DNA of 57,469 nucleotides, from assembly GCA_036389375.1 (NCBI GenBank), contig DASVQA010000046.1, positions 1-57,469 on the forward strand, read 5' to 3'. Each line of letters starts with the position of its first letter. Positions within the stretch are counted from its first letter, which is position 1. The stretch is from QHXQ01 sp036389375 (GTDB lineage Bacteria > Acidobacteriota > Blastocatellia > Pyrinomonadales > Pyrinomonadaceae). Made by a program: the position numbers and the translations under genes. The notes beneath the pieces are model-generated. The model was not told the DNA's origin. It ran no database searches and saw nothing but the letters and a program-made list of their open reading frames with translations. This document shows positions 1 through 9,302 of this stretch, one piece after another.

Positions 1-1137
1 CGCAAACTGGGTCTGCTTGACCGCGCCAACGGGCTGGCCGTAACGCAGGCATCCTTCACCGACGAGCAGGGCATACGGCTTTACGGCGGCACGGAGGAGC
101 GCGGCTCCGAAGCAATCTGCCATAACGCTGTCGTCGAAGACATCGCGCTGCCCGGTCAACTCGTCATCGGCACGGACTCGCACACCTGCATGGCGGGCGT
201 GCTAGGCTGCTTCGCCTTCGGCGTCGGCTCAACCGACATGGCCAACGCCTGGTACACGAAGGACGTGCGCGTGCGCGTGCCGGAAGTTGTGCGCTTCGTC
301 CTGCGCGGCCAAAAACGCGCCGACGTGTCCGCCAAAGATGTGATGCTCAAAATCCTCGCCACCGATTACATGAAAGCGGGCAAAGGCATCGGGCAGGTGT
401 TGGAGTTCGCGGGCGAAGGCTTGCGCGATTGGCCGATTGACGAGCGCGCGACGCTGACGAACATGGCGGTCGAGGCCGGCGGTTTCACCGGCATCATCGA
501 GCCGGACGACGTGGTGCTCGAATACCTCGTGCGCGCGCGTGGGCTTGAGGCCGACGAAGTGCGCAAAGGTTTCTTGCAGAGCGACAAGGACGCAGAGTAC
601 GCGGCTGTGTTTGAAATTGATCTGGCCGAGATTCGTCCGATGGTGGCCACGCCGGGCGACCCGCGCAACGGCGTCAACATCAGCGAGCTTAAGGAAGAGG
701 TCAGGATCGACGCGGCCTACGGCGGCTCCTGCACGGGCGGCAAGATGGCTGACATGGACATGTATGCGGCGGTACTGAAACGCGCGGTCGAACAGGGCAG
801 ACGCGTTGCGCCGGGCGTCCATCTCTATCTGCAATTCGGTTCACAGAAGATCAAAGAGTACGCCCGCGCGCGCGGCTACATCGAACTGTTCGAGCGCGCC
901 GGGGCGGAGTTGATCGATCCATCCTGCGGCGCGTGCATCAATGCGGGGCCGGGCGCGTCGCGCTCGGCCGAGCAAGTGACGGTCAGCGCGCAGAACCGCA
1001 ACTTTCCGGGGCGCAGCGGCCCCGGCCAGGTCTATCTCGCCTCGCCTTATGTGGTCGCCGCGTCGGCGATTGCCGGGCGCATCATCGAGCCGGAAGAGTT
1101 TCTCAAAGAGCGCGAAGCAGAGTTGGTTGGTGCGTGA
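1..1137 (+). CDS. Aconitase/LeuC-family dehydratase large subunit (5' truncated by window)
   Basis: The reading frame is open from base 1, so the gene begins outside the window and the first visible codon is internal. Its family hydrates and dehydrates hydroxy-acids such as isopropylmalate using a 4Fe-4S cluster in the cytoplasm. The signature GTDSHTC is visible near window residue 57. The three expected cluster cysteines are in GSCTGG (about residue 244) and CGAC (309 and 312), followed by the Gly-rich stretch and the NRNFPGR motif near the C-terminus. The stop overlaps the next ATG by one base, so it is co-transcribed with the CYTH and DUF488 genes. LeuC (leucine biosynthesis) is the most likely identity, but homoaconitase or a related two-subunit dehydratase cannot be separated from a fragment, and no small subunit is visible downstream. 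Confidence 0.85.
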   Translation, partial: RKLGLLDRANGLAVTQASFTDEQGIRLYGGTEERGSEAICHNAVVEDIALPGQLVIGTDSHTCMAGVLGCFAFGVGSTDMANAWYTKDVRVRVPEVVRFVLRGQKRADVSAKDVMLKILATDYMKAGKGIGQVLEFAGEGLRDWPIDERATLTNMAVEAGGFTGIIEPDDVVLEYLVRARGLEADEVRKGFLQSDKDAEYAAVFEIDLAEIRPMVATPGDPRNGVNISELKEEVRIDAAYGGSCTGGKMADMDMYAAVLKRAVEQGRRVAPGVHLYLQFGSQKIKEYARARGYIELFERAGAELIDPSCGACINAGPGASRSAEQVTVSAQNRNFPGRSGPGQVYLASPYVVAASAIAGRIIEPEEFLKEREAELVGA

Positions 1138-1748
1138 TGGCGCTTAAATTTCTCGGCACGGCGGCGGACGTGACGGCGCGCCGCGCAAAGTACGCGCGCC
1201 TCGAGCGTGAGCGGCGGTATCTTTTGCGCGAGTTCCCGCCCGGACTTGAGCGCAACGCGCGCCACACGCAGATCTTCGACAACTACATCACCGACACGCG
1301 CCTGCGCCTGCGCAAAATCCGCGAGCCTTACAAACGCGAGTGGACTTGGAAACTGTCGCAGAAGTTCGCGCCCGACCCGACCGACCTCTCGCGCACGCTC
1401 ATCAGCAACATCTATCTCTCGCAATACGAGTACGAGCAGTTGGCCGTCTTCGAGGGCAACGAGCTACGCAAGAATCGTTATCCTTACGAGCACGACGGAC
1501 GCACCTACTCGATTGACGTTTTTCTCGGCCCGCTCTGGGGCTTGATTCTCGCGGAGATCGAGTTTGCCACCGACGAGGAGATGGAGGCGTCTGCGCCGCC
1601 GCCCTTCGCCGTCCTCGAAGTGACCAACGACGAACTGTTCACCGGCGGGCGACTCGTGCATCTGACGAGCGACGAGATACGCGCCGAACTGCGCCGGCGC
1701 GGCGACATCTCAGCGCCGCCGGTCGAAGCGTCAACTGCCGATGTCTGA
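1137..1748 (+). CDS. CYTH-domain protein
   Basis: A 203-residue protein that starts at the ATG overlapping the preceding stop (TGATG), which sets the start; the longer upstream frame only shadows the previous gene. Near the N-terminus it has ERERRYLL, a form of the ExExK signature of the CYTH (CyaB/thiamine triphosphatase) fold, with later basic and acidic strands such as RLRLRKI and EIEF that would line the triphosphate-binding tunnel. Members hydrolyse or cyclise triphosphate substrates with divalent metals. The substrate here cannot be told from sequence, and the second half of the tunnel motif set is less regular than in well-studied members. It overlaps the DUF488 gene by 8 bases. Confidence 0.75.
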   Translation: MALKFLGTAADVTARRAKYARLERERRYLLREFPPGLERNARHTQIFDNYITDTRLRLRKIREPYKREWTWKLSQKFAPDPTDLSRTLISNIYLSQYEYEQLAVFEGNELRKNRYPYEHDGRTYSIDVFLGPLWGLILAEIEFATDEEMEASAPPPFAVLEVTNDELFTGGRLVHLTSDEIRAELRRRGDISAPPVEASTADV

Positions 1749-2208
1749 GCCTGTCGCCCCAACCATCTACACCATCGGGCACGGTCGCCACCCGTGGCCG
1801 TACTTCCTCGCGCTGCTTCGGCAGCACGGCATCGAATTGGTCTGCGACGTGCGCAGCGCCGCCCGCTCGCGCTGGCCGCAATACAACGGGCGCGTGCTGG
1901 AAGCGGCGTTGCACGCAGCGCGGATCGGTTACGAGTGGTTGCCGGAGTGTGGCGGCAAGGTGGTTGCGCCGCCCGCCGAGTTGGCGCGCGGGCTTGACCG
2001 CATCATGGAGTTGGCGAGCGAGGCGCGCATCGCCTTGCTCTGTTCCGAGTCGCAGCCTTTAACGACGCACACACAGCCGCGCGCACATTGTCACCGTGTC
2101 GGCCTGCTCGCCCCGCCGCTGCGTACACGCGGCGCACGCCTCATACACATCCTGCCCGACGGCGCGACGCTCGAAGTTGACGAGTCGGCGCTACCCTCCA
2201 TCTGGTGA
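1741..2208 (+). CDS. DUF488 family protein
   Basis: A 155-residue protein with the DUF488 hallmarks in order: TIGHG near the N-terminus, DVRSAARSRWPQYN, a YEWLPECGGK strand equivalent to the usual YLGG region, and the diagnostic LLCSE...CHR block near residue 100. Members are small cytoplasmic proteins of unsettled biochemistry, and the conserved Cys and His suggest a catalytic or nucleic-acid related role. It overlaps the CYTH gene by 8 bases and is last in the leuC-CYTH-DUF488 run. The gene facing it ends 57 bases away on the other strand. The CSE...CHR spacing is a little longer than in typical members, with an inserted Thr/Gln-rich loop. Confidence 0.8.
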   Translation: MSEPVAPTIYTIGHGRHPWPYFLALLRQHGIELVCDVRSAARSRWPQYNGRVLEAALHAARIGYEWLPECGGKVVAPPAELARGLDRIMELASEARIALLCSESQPLTTHTQPRAHCHRVGLLAPPLRTRGARLIHILPDGATLEVDESALPSIW

Positions 2209-2264
2209 AATTTCATTGAGCGCCGGGCGCGTCGTCAGCCCGCGCGGTTGCCAACGGCGGCGCG

Positions 2265-4823
2265 TCAATCATTCTTATCACTGCGGCGCAGCAGTCCGGT
2301 CAGCGCCGCCACACCCAACGGCACAAGGATCGCGCCGAGTAATCTATGGAGCGTGGCGTAGAAGGCGTAAGAGAGATAAGCGGAAGTGACGTTGTCTGAG
2401 AACGGCAGCGGCAACAATCGCTGCGATGGTTTCCAGCGACTGCCGGTCGGAATCTCGACGATAGGGATGAACTGATTCAAGCTGAAGCCGAACGCCTGAC
2501 TCCAACTCAAATCTTCAGCCTTCTCAGGCTGCTTGGCGGCCGGCGCGGGCGGTTCGCTGCCCGGCCGGGGCGCGGTCGCCGGCGCAGTCTCCTTCTCCTT
2601 CTCGCGTAGCTCCACCGCGCCATAACGGCTGAACATGAACGTGCCAATGACGACGACTACAAGGCTGATGACGAACAGCTTGAGCGTCGGGCGCACGCCG
2701 TAGTTAACCACCCGCTGCTGCGCGCGGTCGAACATCAGCCCGAACCCGAACTGAAGCCGTTCCACACGATATTTCAGCCAGCCCCTAAAGCTCCGCTGCG
2801 GTGCGTCTTGCGGCAGAGCGCGCCGCTCGGCCTTGAGCCGGTCGCGGCGCTCTACCTGATCGCGGCGCTGGCGTTGGCGTTGCTCAAGGTAAGTCCGGCT
2901 GGCCAGATCGTCCTGCCCGATGGCGCGCAGGACTTTTTCCAGTTGCGTGTAGGGCTGGCGATTGTATTCCCGCAGCCCGGCGAAGATCGCGCCGAGAATC
3001 TCTTCGTTGATGGCGATCAACTCGTAGGTGAAGCCGCGCAGGTCTATGTCGCCGGCGAAACTGGTTTTGGGTGGCTGCGGCGACCTGATGTTGAAATCGA
3101 GCGACTTGAAATGCGCGGCCTCGAAGACCGTCCGACCTTCAAAGGTCGTGTGCTGGAAAAAGGCCCCACCGTCAATCGTGACGCTGGTGAAGATGGCCGC
3201 CTGCGCAAAGGTGGCTCCGCCGAACTGCGCCTGCTGGCGGAAGTAAGCGCCGGTGAAGGTCGCGGCTTGGTGGAACTTCGTGTTGAGGAAAGAGGCCGTG
3301 CCTTCAAAAGCGGCGCTCTTGAAATCTACGGTGTGGTGGAAACGGGCCTCGGAAAATTCCGCTCTATGCTGGAACTGCGCGCTGGTGAAATCAACGGGGC
3401 CGTCGAACTTGGCCGGCTCAACCGGAATGTCGAAGTACTTGTTGTCGAAGAAGGCGATCCCCTCGACGTGGATGCTTTCAAACTGCGCCTTCTGCTCGCA
3501 CCTGACGCTGGTAAACTCCGCGTCGCCCGCGACATGCACGCCGAGAAAATATGCGTCTTGTGTGAAGGTCGTGTAATGGTAAGACCTGTCACTCTCCTTT
3601 GCGGGGCGAAAGTAGAGATTGCGCATCACCTCCATCGTGTCGAAGCGCGCCACGCCCTCGAAGAGTGCGCCGCTGAACTCGGCATTGTTGCGCACGCGCG
3701 CCGCTAAGAAGCGCGTCGGCCCGCGAAAGCAGACGCGGACGGAGAGCGCGCCGCCGCGTTCGAGCGGCGTAAACAGCAGATGCCCGCCCACATCAATGCT
3801 TTCAAAGTCGGCCCGCTCCTGTTCATTGCCACTCTTGAACTCGACGCCGATGAAGGCCGCGCCGCCGAGCGTCCGCATGCTCTTGAAACTGACCCCGGCG
3901 TGAAACACCGTCGGGCAATATTGGCCTGTGTCCGCATCGAAGTAGCTGCTGAAATCTATATAGCTGTCAATGTGCAGGCGCACAAAATCGGCTTTGCCGA
4001 CGAACTCCGCGCCCTCAAAGGAGAGCAGGCCGTTGACATAAGCAAAAGAGAAATCAACCGTGCTGCCGAAGCGCGCCGCGACAACCTCGCCGTCGCCCGG
4101 CGACGATTCACTGGTGTAGCAGCGGAAGTAAGTGGCGCTGTTGATGCGTATGCGCCGGAAGTTGGCAGGGGCGGCCGCGCCGAACTGCGCGCTGTTGAAA
4201 TAGACGGGCCCCGCGATCTCTGCATCCTCGAAGCTGACGGGGCCGTTAAAGCGCACGGGTTGTCTCTGTCCGTCTTTACTGGCGGGCTCGAATTGGGCGG
4301 CACTCTTGAACCTGATGCGACGGAAGGTGACTTCGGTGAACGTCGCGGCGTCGGCCGTAAAGACGCCGTCGGTCTGCATGTCATCGAACGTGCTCGGTTC
4401 ATGCAACTGCGCGCGCGCCAGACTGAAATCGCTCTTGGCGTGTGCGCCGCGCAGATGCAGCGGGGCGATAAAGTGCGTGCCCTGAAAGCTGACCGGGCGC
4501 TCAAACGTGGCGAAAGAGAGCACGACCTCGCCCTGAAAGTCGGAATCCGTGATCGTCAACTCGTGTTTGAAGGTGGCGAAACGCAGGTCGAGCCGGCCCG
4601 AGATGACTGCGCCGCTGATGACGATAGGCACGTCTATCGTGCGCTCGATGCCGGCGGTCAGATTGTTGAGCCACGCGGCATCAATGGTACGCCCGCCGGG
4701 ATCGTCCGCGCGGTTGAAGCTCAAGGCTCGCCCGGCCCTTAGCGCCTGATGAAACGGGTGCGGTGGCGGCTCCGGCGCGGCTTGCTGTTGAGGCTGACCG
4801 GCAGGGTTTGTATTTTGATTCAT
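2265..4823 (-). CDS. Pentapeptide-like repeat protein with C-terminal membrane segments
   Basis: About 852 residues. From roughly residue 60 to 600 the chain is a long run of units with the rhythm AxFxxxxxFxxA (for example ATFERPVSF), as in pentapeptide-repeat right-handed beta-helices though with longer spacing. It is followed by a charged coiled segment (ERRQRQR/RDRLKAERR), a hydrophobic helix (LKLFVISLVVVVIGTFMF), a Pro/Ala-rich linker and a second hydrophobic helix near the C-terminus, so the helix is probably anchored in the membrane. I place the start at the ATG at 4823: it has CCGGAG six bases upstream, whereas the ATG at 4850 has AGGAG directly abutting it, which is too close. A good promoter lies upstream. 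The function is not recognisable. Confidence 0.75.
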   Translation of the reverse strand: MNQNTNPAGQPQQQAAPEPPPHPFHQALRAGRALSFNRADDPGGRTIDAAWLNNLTAGIERTIDVPIVISGAVISGRLDLRFATFKHELTITDSDFQGEVVLSFATFERPVSFQGTHFIAPLHLRGAHAKSDFSLARAQLHEPSTFDDMQTDGVFTADAATFTEVTFRRIRFKSAAQFEPASKDGQRQPVRFNGPVSFEDAEIAGPVYFNSAQFGAAAPANFRRIRINSATYFRCYTSESSPGDGEVVAARFGSTVDFSFAYVNGLLSFEGAEFVGKADFVRLHIDSYIDFSSYFDADTGQYCPTVFHAGVSFKSMRTLGGAAFIGVEFKSGNEQERADFESIDVGGHLLFTPLERGGALSVRVCFRGPTRFLAARVRNNAEFSGALFEGVARFDTMEVMRNLYFRPAKESDRSYHYTTFTQDAYFLGVHVAGDAEFTSVRCEQKAQFESIHVEGIAFFDNKYFDIPVEPAKFDGPVDFTSAQFQHRAEFSEARFHHTVDFKSAAFEGTASFLNTKFHQAATFTGAYFRQQAQFGGATFAQAAIFTSVTIDGGAFFQHTTFEGRTVFEAAHFKSLDFNIRSPQPPKTSFAGDIDLRGFTYELIAINEEILGAIFAGLREYNRQPYTQLEKVLRAIGQDDLASRTYLEQRQRQRRDQVERRDRLKAERRALPQDAPQRSFRGWLKYRVERLQFGFGLMFDRAQQRVVNYGVRPTLKLFVISLVVVVIGTFMFSRYGAVELREKEKETAPATAPRPGSEPPAPAAKQPEKAEDLSWSQAFGFSLNQFIPIVEIPTGSRWKPSQRLLPLPFSDNVTSAYLSYAFYATLHRLLGAILVPLGVAALTGLLRRSDKND

Positions 4824-4927
4824 GATGATCTCCGGCGCAGGGTTGGACATCTCCTGCCGGTGAGTTTCGAGGTGCGATGGAGCCGCGTCGGGTGCGGCGC
4901 GGGACGAGCGTTCAGCGAGGCCGCAAG

Positions 4928-4957
4928 CTTATACGATCCGGCGACGGACGTTGTCAA
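4928..4957 (-). promoter_or_regulatory. Sigma-70-type promoter for the pentapeptide-like gene
   Basis: On the minus strand TTGACA (4957-4952) and TATAAG (4933-4928) are separated by 18 bases. This sits about 100 bases upstream of the chosen start, in otherwise GC-rich DNA between the two minus-strand genes. Confidence 0.6.
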
Positions 4958-4996
4958 CGCCTGTCTGCACGAGTGGCGACGGGGACGGGCGCGGCT

Positions 4997-6262
4997 TCAG
5001 ATTTCAGCGGGCGCGACGCCCGCCTCGCGGTACTCGGCGGCGTGGGCGCGGGCGAAGTAGGCGGCGAGCAGGAAGGCAAAGAACATGATGGCGGCCGCGG
5101 CCCAGAAGGTGTGGGCGAGCGAGGCGTCGCTCAGATTGTGCGGTTTGCCGTCCGCGCCGTAGGTGACGATGGCGCTGTAGATGAGCCACGCCGACAGCGT
5201 CGGCCCGACCGCGCGGGCGAGGCTGGCCACCGACTGCACGACGCCAAGCACGCCGCCCTGTTCGCCCGCGCTCGCACTCTTCGATGCGAGCGTCTGCAAA
5301 GATGGGGTGGCGAGCGAGTTGCCGATGGCGAACAGTCCGCCGAGGCCGAGCAGCGCAAGGAGACCAGCGCCCGGACTCATCAGCGGGATGGCGAGGAGCG
5401 CGAGCGCAAAGCAGAACGCGCCGACGATGACGAGCGGCAACTCGCCGAAGCGTTTGGCCAGCCGTCCGATCAGTCCCCCCTGTATGAGCGCGCCGATGAG
5501 GCCGACGTACATGAAGATGTAGCCGTTATGCACCGGGTCATAGCCGAAGCGATACATCGTGAAGAGGGCGAATGACGCCGTCATGATCGAGAAGGCGACG
5601 ACGAACAGGAAGTAGATGACGAGCACGAAGGCGAGGCGCGGCTGCTTGAGCGCACCGGCTAGTTGCGTCCAGCGCCCCGACGCGGCCGAGGCGCGCGCAG
5701 GATGATCGGGCGTCACTGTTTCGGGCAGCGTGAAGTAGAGCAGGACGGCGTTGGCGAGCGCCAGCGCCCCCGCGAAGATGAAGGGCACGCTGATGCCCCA
5801 CTTGCTGAGGATGCCGCCGATGGCCGGGCCGAACGTGAAGCCAAGCCCGAACGCCGCGCCAATAAGTCCCATGCCCTTCGCGCGTTCCTCTTTCGTCGTC
5901 ACGTCGGCGATGTAGGCTTGCGCCGTCGAGATGTTGCCGCCCGTGATGCCGTCAATGATGCGGCCGACAAAGAGCATCCAGAGCGTCCGCGCAAAACCCA
6001 GAATCAGGAAGCCGAGGCTTGTGCCGAGCAGACTCAGGAACAGCACAGGTCTGCGCCCGTACCTGTCCGAGAGCCGCCCCAAGATCGGCGTAAAGAGCAA
6101 CTGCATGACGGAGTATGACGCGAACAGCAGCCCCACCGCGCGCGGCGTCGCGTTGAACTTCGTGCCCTCGACGTAGAACGGCAGGACAGGAATGACGATC
6201 CCGAACCCGATCAGATCGATGAAGACCGTGATGAAGATGACCAGCAGCGGCGAACGTCTCAT
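4997..6262 (-). CDS. MFS transporter, TetA/DHA1-like exporter
   Basis: A 421-residue polytopic membrane protein with about 12 hydrophobic segments. The N-terminal helix carries FIDLIGFGIVIPVLPFY, typical of TetA-like drug/proton antiporters, and the loop between helices 2 and 3 has the MFS motif A (GRLSDRYGRRPVL). Such proteins expel small hydrophobic compounds by proton exchange; the substrate is unknown. The frame stays open upstream to 6337, but that extension encodes the intergenic heptamer hairpin, so I start at the ATG at 6262 (MRRSPL). No convincing ribosome binding site is visible because the hairpin ends 8 bases upstream. It lies downstream of the DoxX gene on the same strand. Confidence 0.85.
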   Translation of the reverse strand: MRRSPLLVIFITVFIDLIGFGIVIPVLPFYVEGTKFNATPRAVGLLFASYSVMQLLFTPILGRLSDRYGRRPVLFLSLLGTSLGFLILGFARTLWMLFVGRIIDGITGGNISTAQAYIADVTTKEERAKGMGLIGAAFGLGFTFGPAIGGILSKWGISVPFIFAGALALANAVLLYFTLPETVTPDHPARASAASGRWTQLAGALKQPRLAFVLVIYFLFVVAFSIMTASFALFTMYRFGYDPVHNGYIFMYVGLIGALIQGGLIGRLAKRFGELPLVIVGAFCFALALLAIPLMSPGAGLLALLGLGGLFAIGNSLATPSLQTLASKSASAGEQGGVLGVVQSVASLARAVGPTLSAWLIYSAIVTYGADGKPHNLSDASLAHTFWAAAAIMFFAFLLAAYFARAHAAEYREAGVAPAEI

Positions 6263-6269
6263 AAGAACA

Positions 6270-6347
6270 GTGACAAGTGACGAGTAACAAGTGCCGAGTG
6301 ACGAGCAGGGACAAGTTTTCAACTCGTCACTCGACACTCGTCACTGC
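6270..6347. repeat. Heptamer-repeat hairpin A
   Basis: Five tandem 7-mers of the form GTGACRA (6270-6304; variants GTAACAA and GTGCCGA) are followed by an 18-base spacer and three inverted units CTCGTCA/CTCGACA (6323-6343). The outer ends are complementary (AACAGTG...CACTG) and the plus-strand copy runs into TTTT. It fills nearly all of the 89-base gap between the DoxX stop and the MFS start. Four similar elements occur elsewhere in the window. Confidence 0.85.
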
Positions 6348-6351
6348 TTTT

Positions 6352-6789
6352 CTACCATCTGCGCCCGCCACCCATGGCCTTGTCGGCGGATGCCTGACCG
6401 CCGCCCGCGATGAGCAGCGCGAGGCACATGCCGGCGAGAGCGAAGGTGTACTCAATGCCGGCCGGCAGGAAGAAGCCGCCCTTCAAGTGGACGCCGAGCA
6501 TCGCCGTCAGCATCACGCACAGGATCAGGAACGCGCCCACGCGCGTCAGCAAGCCGAGGAGCACGAGTATGCCGCCCACGAATTCGGAGAGCGCCGCCGC
6601 CGCCATCCAGAGCCAGGTCGGGCGCATGAAGGGAAACGGCGTGGGAAACGAAGTAATCTTGGCCCAGCCGGGGCCGCCAAACGCGCCGAACACCTTCTGC
6701 GCGCCGTGCCCGATGAAGATGAGGCCGAGTGCCAGCCGCAGCGGCACTGTGATCCATGTGGGTGTGGTGGCGATCAATCGTCGGAACAT
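6352..6789 (-). CDS. DoxX family membrane protein
   Basis: A 145-residue integral membrane protein with about four hydrophobic segments. It has the DoxX pattern: an N-terminal helix ending in LGLIFIGHGAQKVFGAFGG, a central helix pair (LSEFVGGILVLLGLLTR) and a C-terminal hydrophobic segment with a short Gly-rich basic tail. Family members are linked to respiratory or redox and oxidative-stress complexes in the inner membrane; no partner is visible here. AAGGA lies 11 bases before the ATG. It is followed at once by heptamer hairpin A and the MFS gene on the same strand. Confidence 0.85.
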   Translation of the reverse strand: MFRRLIATTPTWITVPLRLALGLIFIGHGAQKVFGAFGGPGWAKITSFPTPFPFMRPTWLWMAAAALSEFVGGILVLLGLLTRVGAFLILCVMLTAMLGVHLKGGFFLPAGIEYTFALAGMCLALLIAGGGQASADKAMGGGRRW

Positions 6790-6990
6790 CTTGTTTGTAT
6801 CCTTTCCGTGACCCCTTGCGCGGACAGTGACACGAACTCCGCGTGCGCGAAGAAATAGCTGCTAAGCGCGCCGGTCGGCAGGCAGCGCCCGCCCGTCTGA
6901 TTCGATTTCTGCTAACGCGCACAGTTTTAGCAGAGAACAGGCGAAAGATAAAAGGCGGGAGCGCGCCGCCCCTGCCGGCGATAGTTAAAA

Positions 6991-7028
6991 GCGAGACGCG
7001 CCCTCGTCGTTTACGGGGCGCGTCTCGC
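6991..7028 (-). terminator. Rho-independent terminator of the cyclase gene
   Basis: A 13-bp GC-rich inverted repeat (GCGAGACGCGCCC, 6991-7003, paired with 7016-7028) with a short loop. On the minus strand it is followed by CTTTTAAC, 47 bases after the cyclase stop. Confidence 0.7.
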
Positions 7029-7074
7029 TGGTTTGGGCGGCCTTTGCGGGCCGCGAAAGTTGTGCTGCGTGTGC

Positions 7075-8571
7075 TTACGCTAACGCCAACTCGGCTTCGG
7101 GCACGTCCGCGTCGGCGGCCGACTCCTGTGCGTACTCGACCGAGTAGGTGACGACCGGCTCGGTGCGCCCCTTGACGTGTATCTCGCCATTCCGATGGGC
7201 GGCGAACGCGCCGCGCACGGCGTCGTAAGTGTTCTCGCTGATCAGGATGTCGGTCGCCAGTTCTTTCGTGGCGGACTCAAGCCGCGACGCGAGGTTGACC
7301 GTGTCGCCGATGGCCGTAAATTCCAGCCGCCGGTTCGAGCCGATGTTGCCGACGATGGCGTGGCCGGAATTGATGCCGATGCCGATGCGTACCTCTGCGC
7401 GCCCGGCCAGTTGCCACTTATGGCTCAGGCGGCGCACCGCCCGTTGCATCTCGATGGCGGCCTGCACAGCATGCTCCTCTTGACTGGGGTCGTCCACCGG
7501 CGCACCAAAGATGACCATCAAGCCGTCGCCGATGAACTTGTCGAGCGTGCCGTGATAACGAAAGACTATGTCCACCATGCTCTCGAAATACTCGTTCAAC
7601 AATTCGACCACCGACTCCGGGCGCAGGTTCTCGGCGATGCCGGTGAACCCGCGTATGTCGGAAAACAGCACTGTGACGCGCCGCCGCGTGCCCGCCACCG
7701 CTGGCATCTGCCCAGAACTCAGCACGGTCTCCAACACCTGCCCCGACACGTAGCGCGCAAACGCCGTCTTCACCACCTCGCGCTCGCGCAAGCCCTCCGC
7801 CATCAGGTTCACCGCCCGCCCGACCGCGCCGAACTCGTCATCACGCTTGACCTCGACCCGCACGTCCAACTCGCCCCGCCCGATTGACTCGACCGCGCGG
7901 CGCAAGGCCACGAGTGGGCGACTGACGTGCGTTGCATGGCCCCCGGCGAAAACTACGCCCAGAAGTGCCCCGACCAACAGCGACAGCAGCAGTCCCGTCA
8001 GCAGCGGGCGCAGCAGCAACGCGACGCGCTGGGATGACATATCAACGCCGACCACGCACACGATCTGTCCGTTACTGTCCTTCACCGGCGCGTAGGCGCT
8101 CAGCCAAGTGCCCCACGCGTCTTCGTGCAACTCCGGCTCGGCATAACGCTCGCCGTACTTGAGTTGCGCGCCCGCGATACGCCGGTACACATCGCCCACG
8201 TGCGACTTGTCGGCAAAATTCTCCTCCGCGTCCACGCCGTAGACGAGCACGTTCGGGTTCTCGCGCGCCGGCATGAGCGTGTAAACCCACTTGATATACG
8301 TGTCGTCGCGCCGGTTCGCATCGCGCGCCTGCCGCAAGGTGGCTTCGAGCCGACGGTAAGCCTCGGAGTCTTCGTCGGCGCGCGTTTGCAGCTTACGGTG
8401 CAGGTCGCCGTCAACGAGCGTCGCGGTCGTCGCCGCCACGCTGAGCGCCTTGGCGCGGAGCGCGTTGTAGGTCGTGCGCCGCGCCAACTCGTACATGACA
8501 GCGAGCGACAGACCATTGATAACGAGAATGAACAGCAGAAATGTGATCAGCAGACGGGTGCGGTAGCTCAT
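7075..8571 (-). CDS. Membrane-bound class III adenylate/guanylate cyclase with sensor and HAMP domains
   Basis: 498 residues: helix 1 (about 7-28), an extracytoplasmic sensor of Cache-like size (30-185), helix 2 (about 187-210), a HAMP linker (about 208-262) and a class III cyclase domain (about 295-480). Catalytic features are intact: metal-binding Asp305 (FSDIRGFT) and Asp349 (GDGLMVIFG), Lys345 as a purine-specifying residue, and Asn426 and Arg430 (GDTVNLASR) for transition-state stabilisation. The lysine and surrounding residues favour adenylate over guanylate cyclase activity, an inference. It would turn a periplasmic signal into cyclic nucleotide. AGGAG lies five bases before the ATG, and a terminator follows. 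It is the last core gene before the accessory island. Confidence 0.88.
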   Translation of the reverse strand: MSYRTRLLITFLLFILVINGLSLAVMYELARRTTYNALRAKALSVAATTATLVDGDLHRKLQTRADEDSEAYRRLEATLRQARDANRRDDTYIKWVYTLMPARENPNVLVYGVDAEENFADKSHVGDVYRRIAGAQLKYGERYAEPELHEDAWGTWLSAYAPVKDSNGQIVCVVGVDMSSQRVALLLRPLLTGLLLSLLVGALLGVVFAGGHATHVSRPLVALRRAVESIGRGELDVRVEVKRDDEFGAVGRAVNLMAEGLREREVVKTAFARYVSGQVLETVLSSGQMPAVAGTRRRVTVLFSDIRGFTGIAENLRPESVVELLNEYFESMVDIVFRYHGTLDKFIGDGLMVIFGAPVDDPSQEEHAVQAAIEMQRAVRRLSHKWQLAGRAEVRIGIGINSGHAIVGNIGSNRRLEFTAIGDTVNLASRLESATKELATDILISENTYDAVRGAFAAHRNGEIHVKGRTEPVVTYSVEYAQESAADADVPEAELALA

Positions 8572-9302
8572 GCTAACTCCTGATGTGCGGGATGAACTTG
8601 AATGAGGCGTGTAAGACTAATGCGCGGTCGTAACTATTTTGGGGCAAGCCCCGCGCGGGGTGTGGGCGGCAACCATAAACCGCCATAACCTCATTATGTA
8701 CTCTCGCACCACTCCTCGGCAATGCTTTTTTAAGCTTTAAGCCGGCCCAACAACAAAAACCTGCAACTGCACGCGCGCCCGAAACGGCACGAACAGATAA
8801 GTAAGCAGTTCATGTTGCTTCGCGGGCGCGCGCCAACTCGTCGCCGGGCAAGGCCGAGCAGTTTTGTCAGTTCGTGCATAAAGTGAAAATTCCCTCCACT
8901 AAGTATCAACAACTTAGGGAGGGAATTCCCTCATTAAGTGAGAAACTATTCCTGCAATTAGTGAGAAAATCCCTCACCATTCCAGCAAATTGTGAGAACT
9001 TCGCAGGGTAGGTAACGTCCAAAAATTTTTAGGATCACAAAGGAAAAAACTTGACGGAGAGGACTCACCAAGACTACAGTGCAGCCGCTTGTAAAGCTTG
9101 CAAGGTCACGCTAGATGGGCTTTCCCCATTACGCATCCTCTCGCCAGCACAGAATAATGGTCAATTGAAGATTCTGCGGTGCTTGTGTCTTCAGCCGTTG
9201 ATGCATAGAGCCCGCATCGGTTGCTGTTTCCACCTCCACGACGCGTCTAACATCCTGCATTAGTAGCCAACTCTCGGTTCGTACAACAGAAAGGATTGAC
9301 AG
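8572..9302. other. Island left border region, no supported gene
   Basis: About 730 bases without a convincing gene. It contains the cyclase start region, a GC-rich stretch near 8640-8680, the palindrome/direct-repeat cluster at 8888-8996, and from about 8990 AT-richer DNA leading to the 9303 gene. Its ribosome site AAAGGA is seven bases before the ATG. No attachment-site duplication or tRNA was seen. Confidence 0.6.
8888..8996. repeat. Palindrome and GTGAG/CTCAC repeat cluster
   Basis: A near-perfect inverted repeat (AATTCCCTCCACTAAGT at 8888-8904 against 8912-8927, one-base bulge, 7-base loop) is followed by three related units ending in GTGAG near 8938, 8961 and 8992, one with a facing CTCAC (8973-8977). 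It looks like a cluster of protein-binding sites or a decayed element at the island edge. Confidence 0.6.

Noticed and set aside
6263..6337. N-terminal extension of the MFS protein
   Set aside because: The extra 25 codons are the heptamer hairpin and not conserved-looking protein.
9051..9263. Plus-strand open frame of 70 codons before the caspase-like gene
   Set aside because: It opens at TTG without ribosome site, is rich in rare residues and lacks any motif; probably leader DNA.
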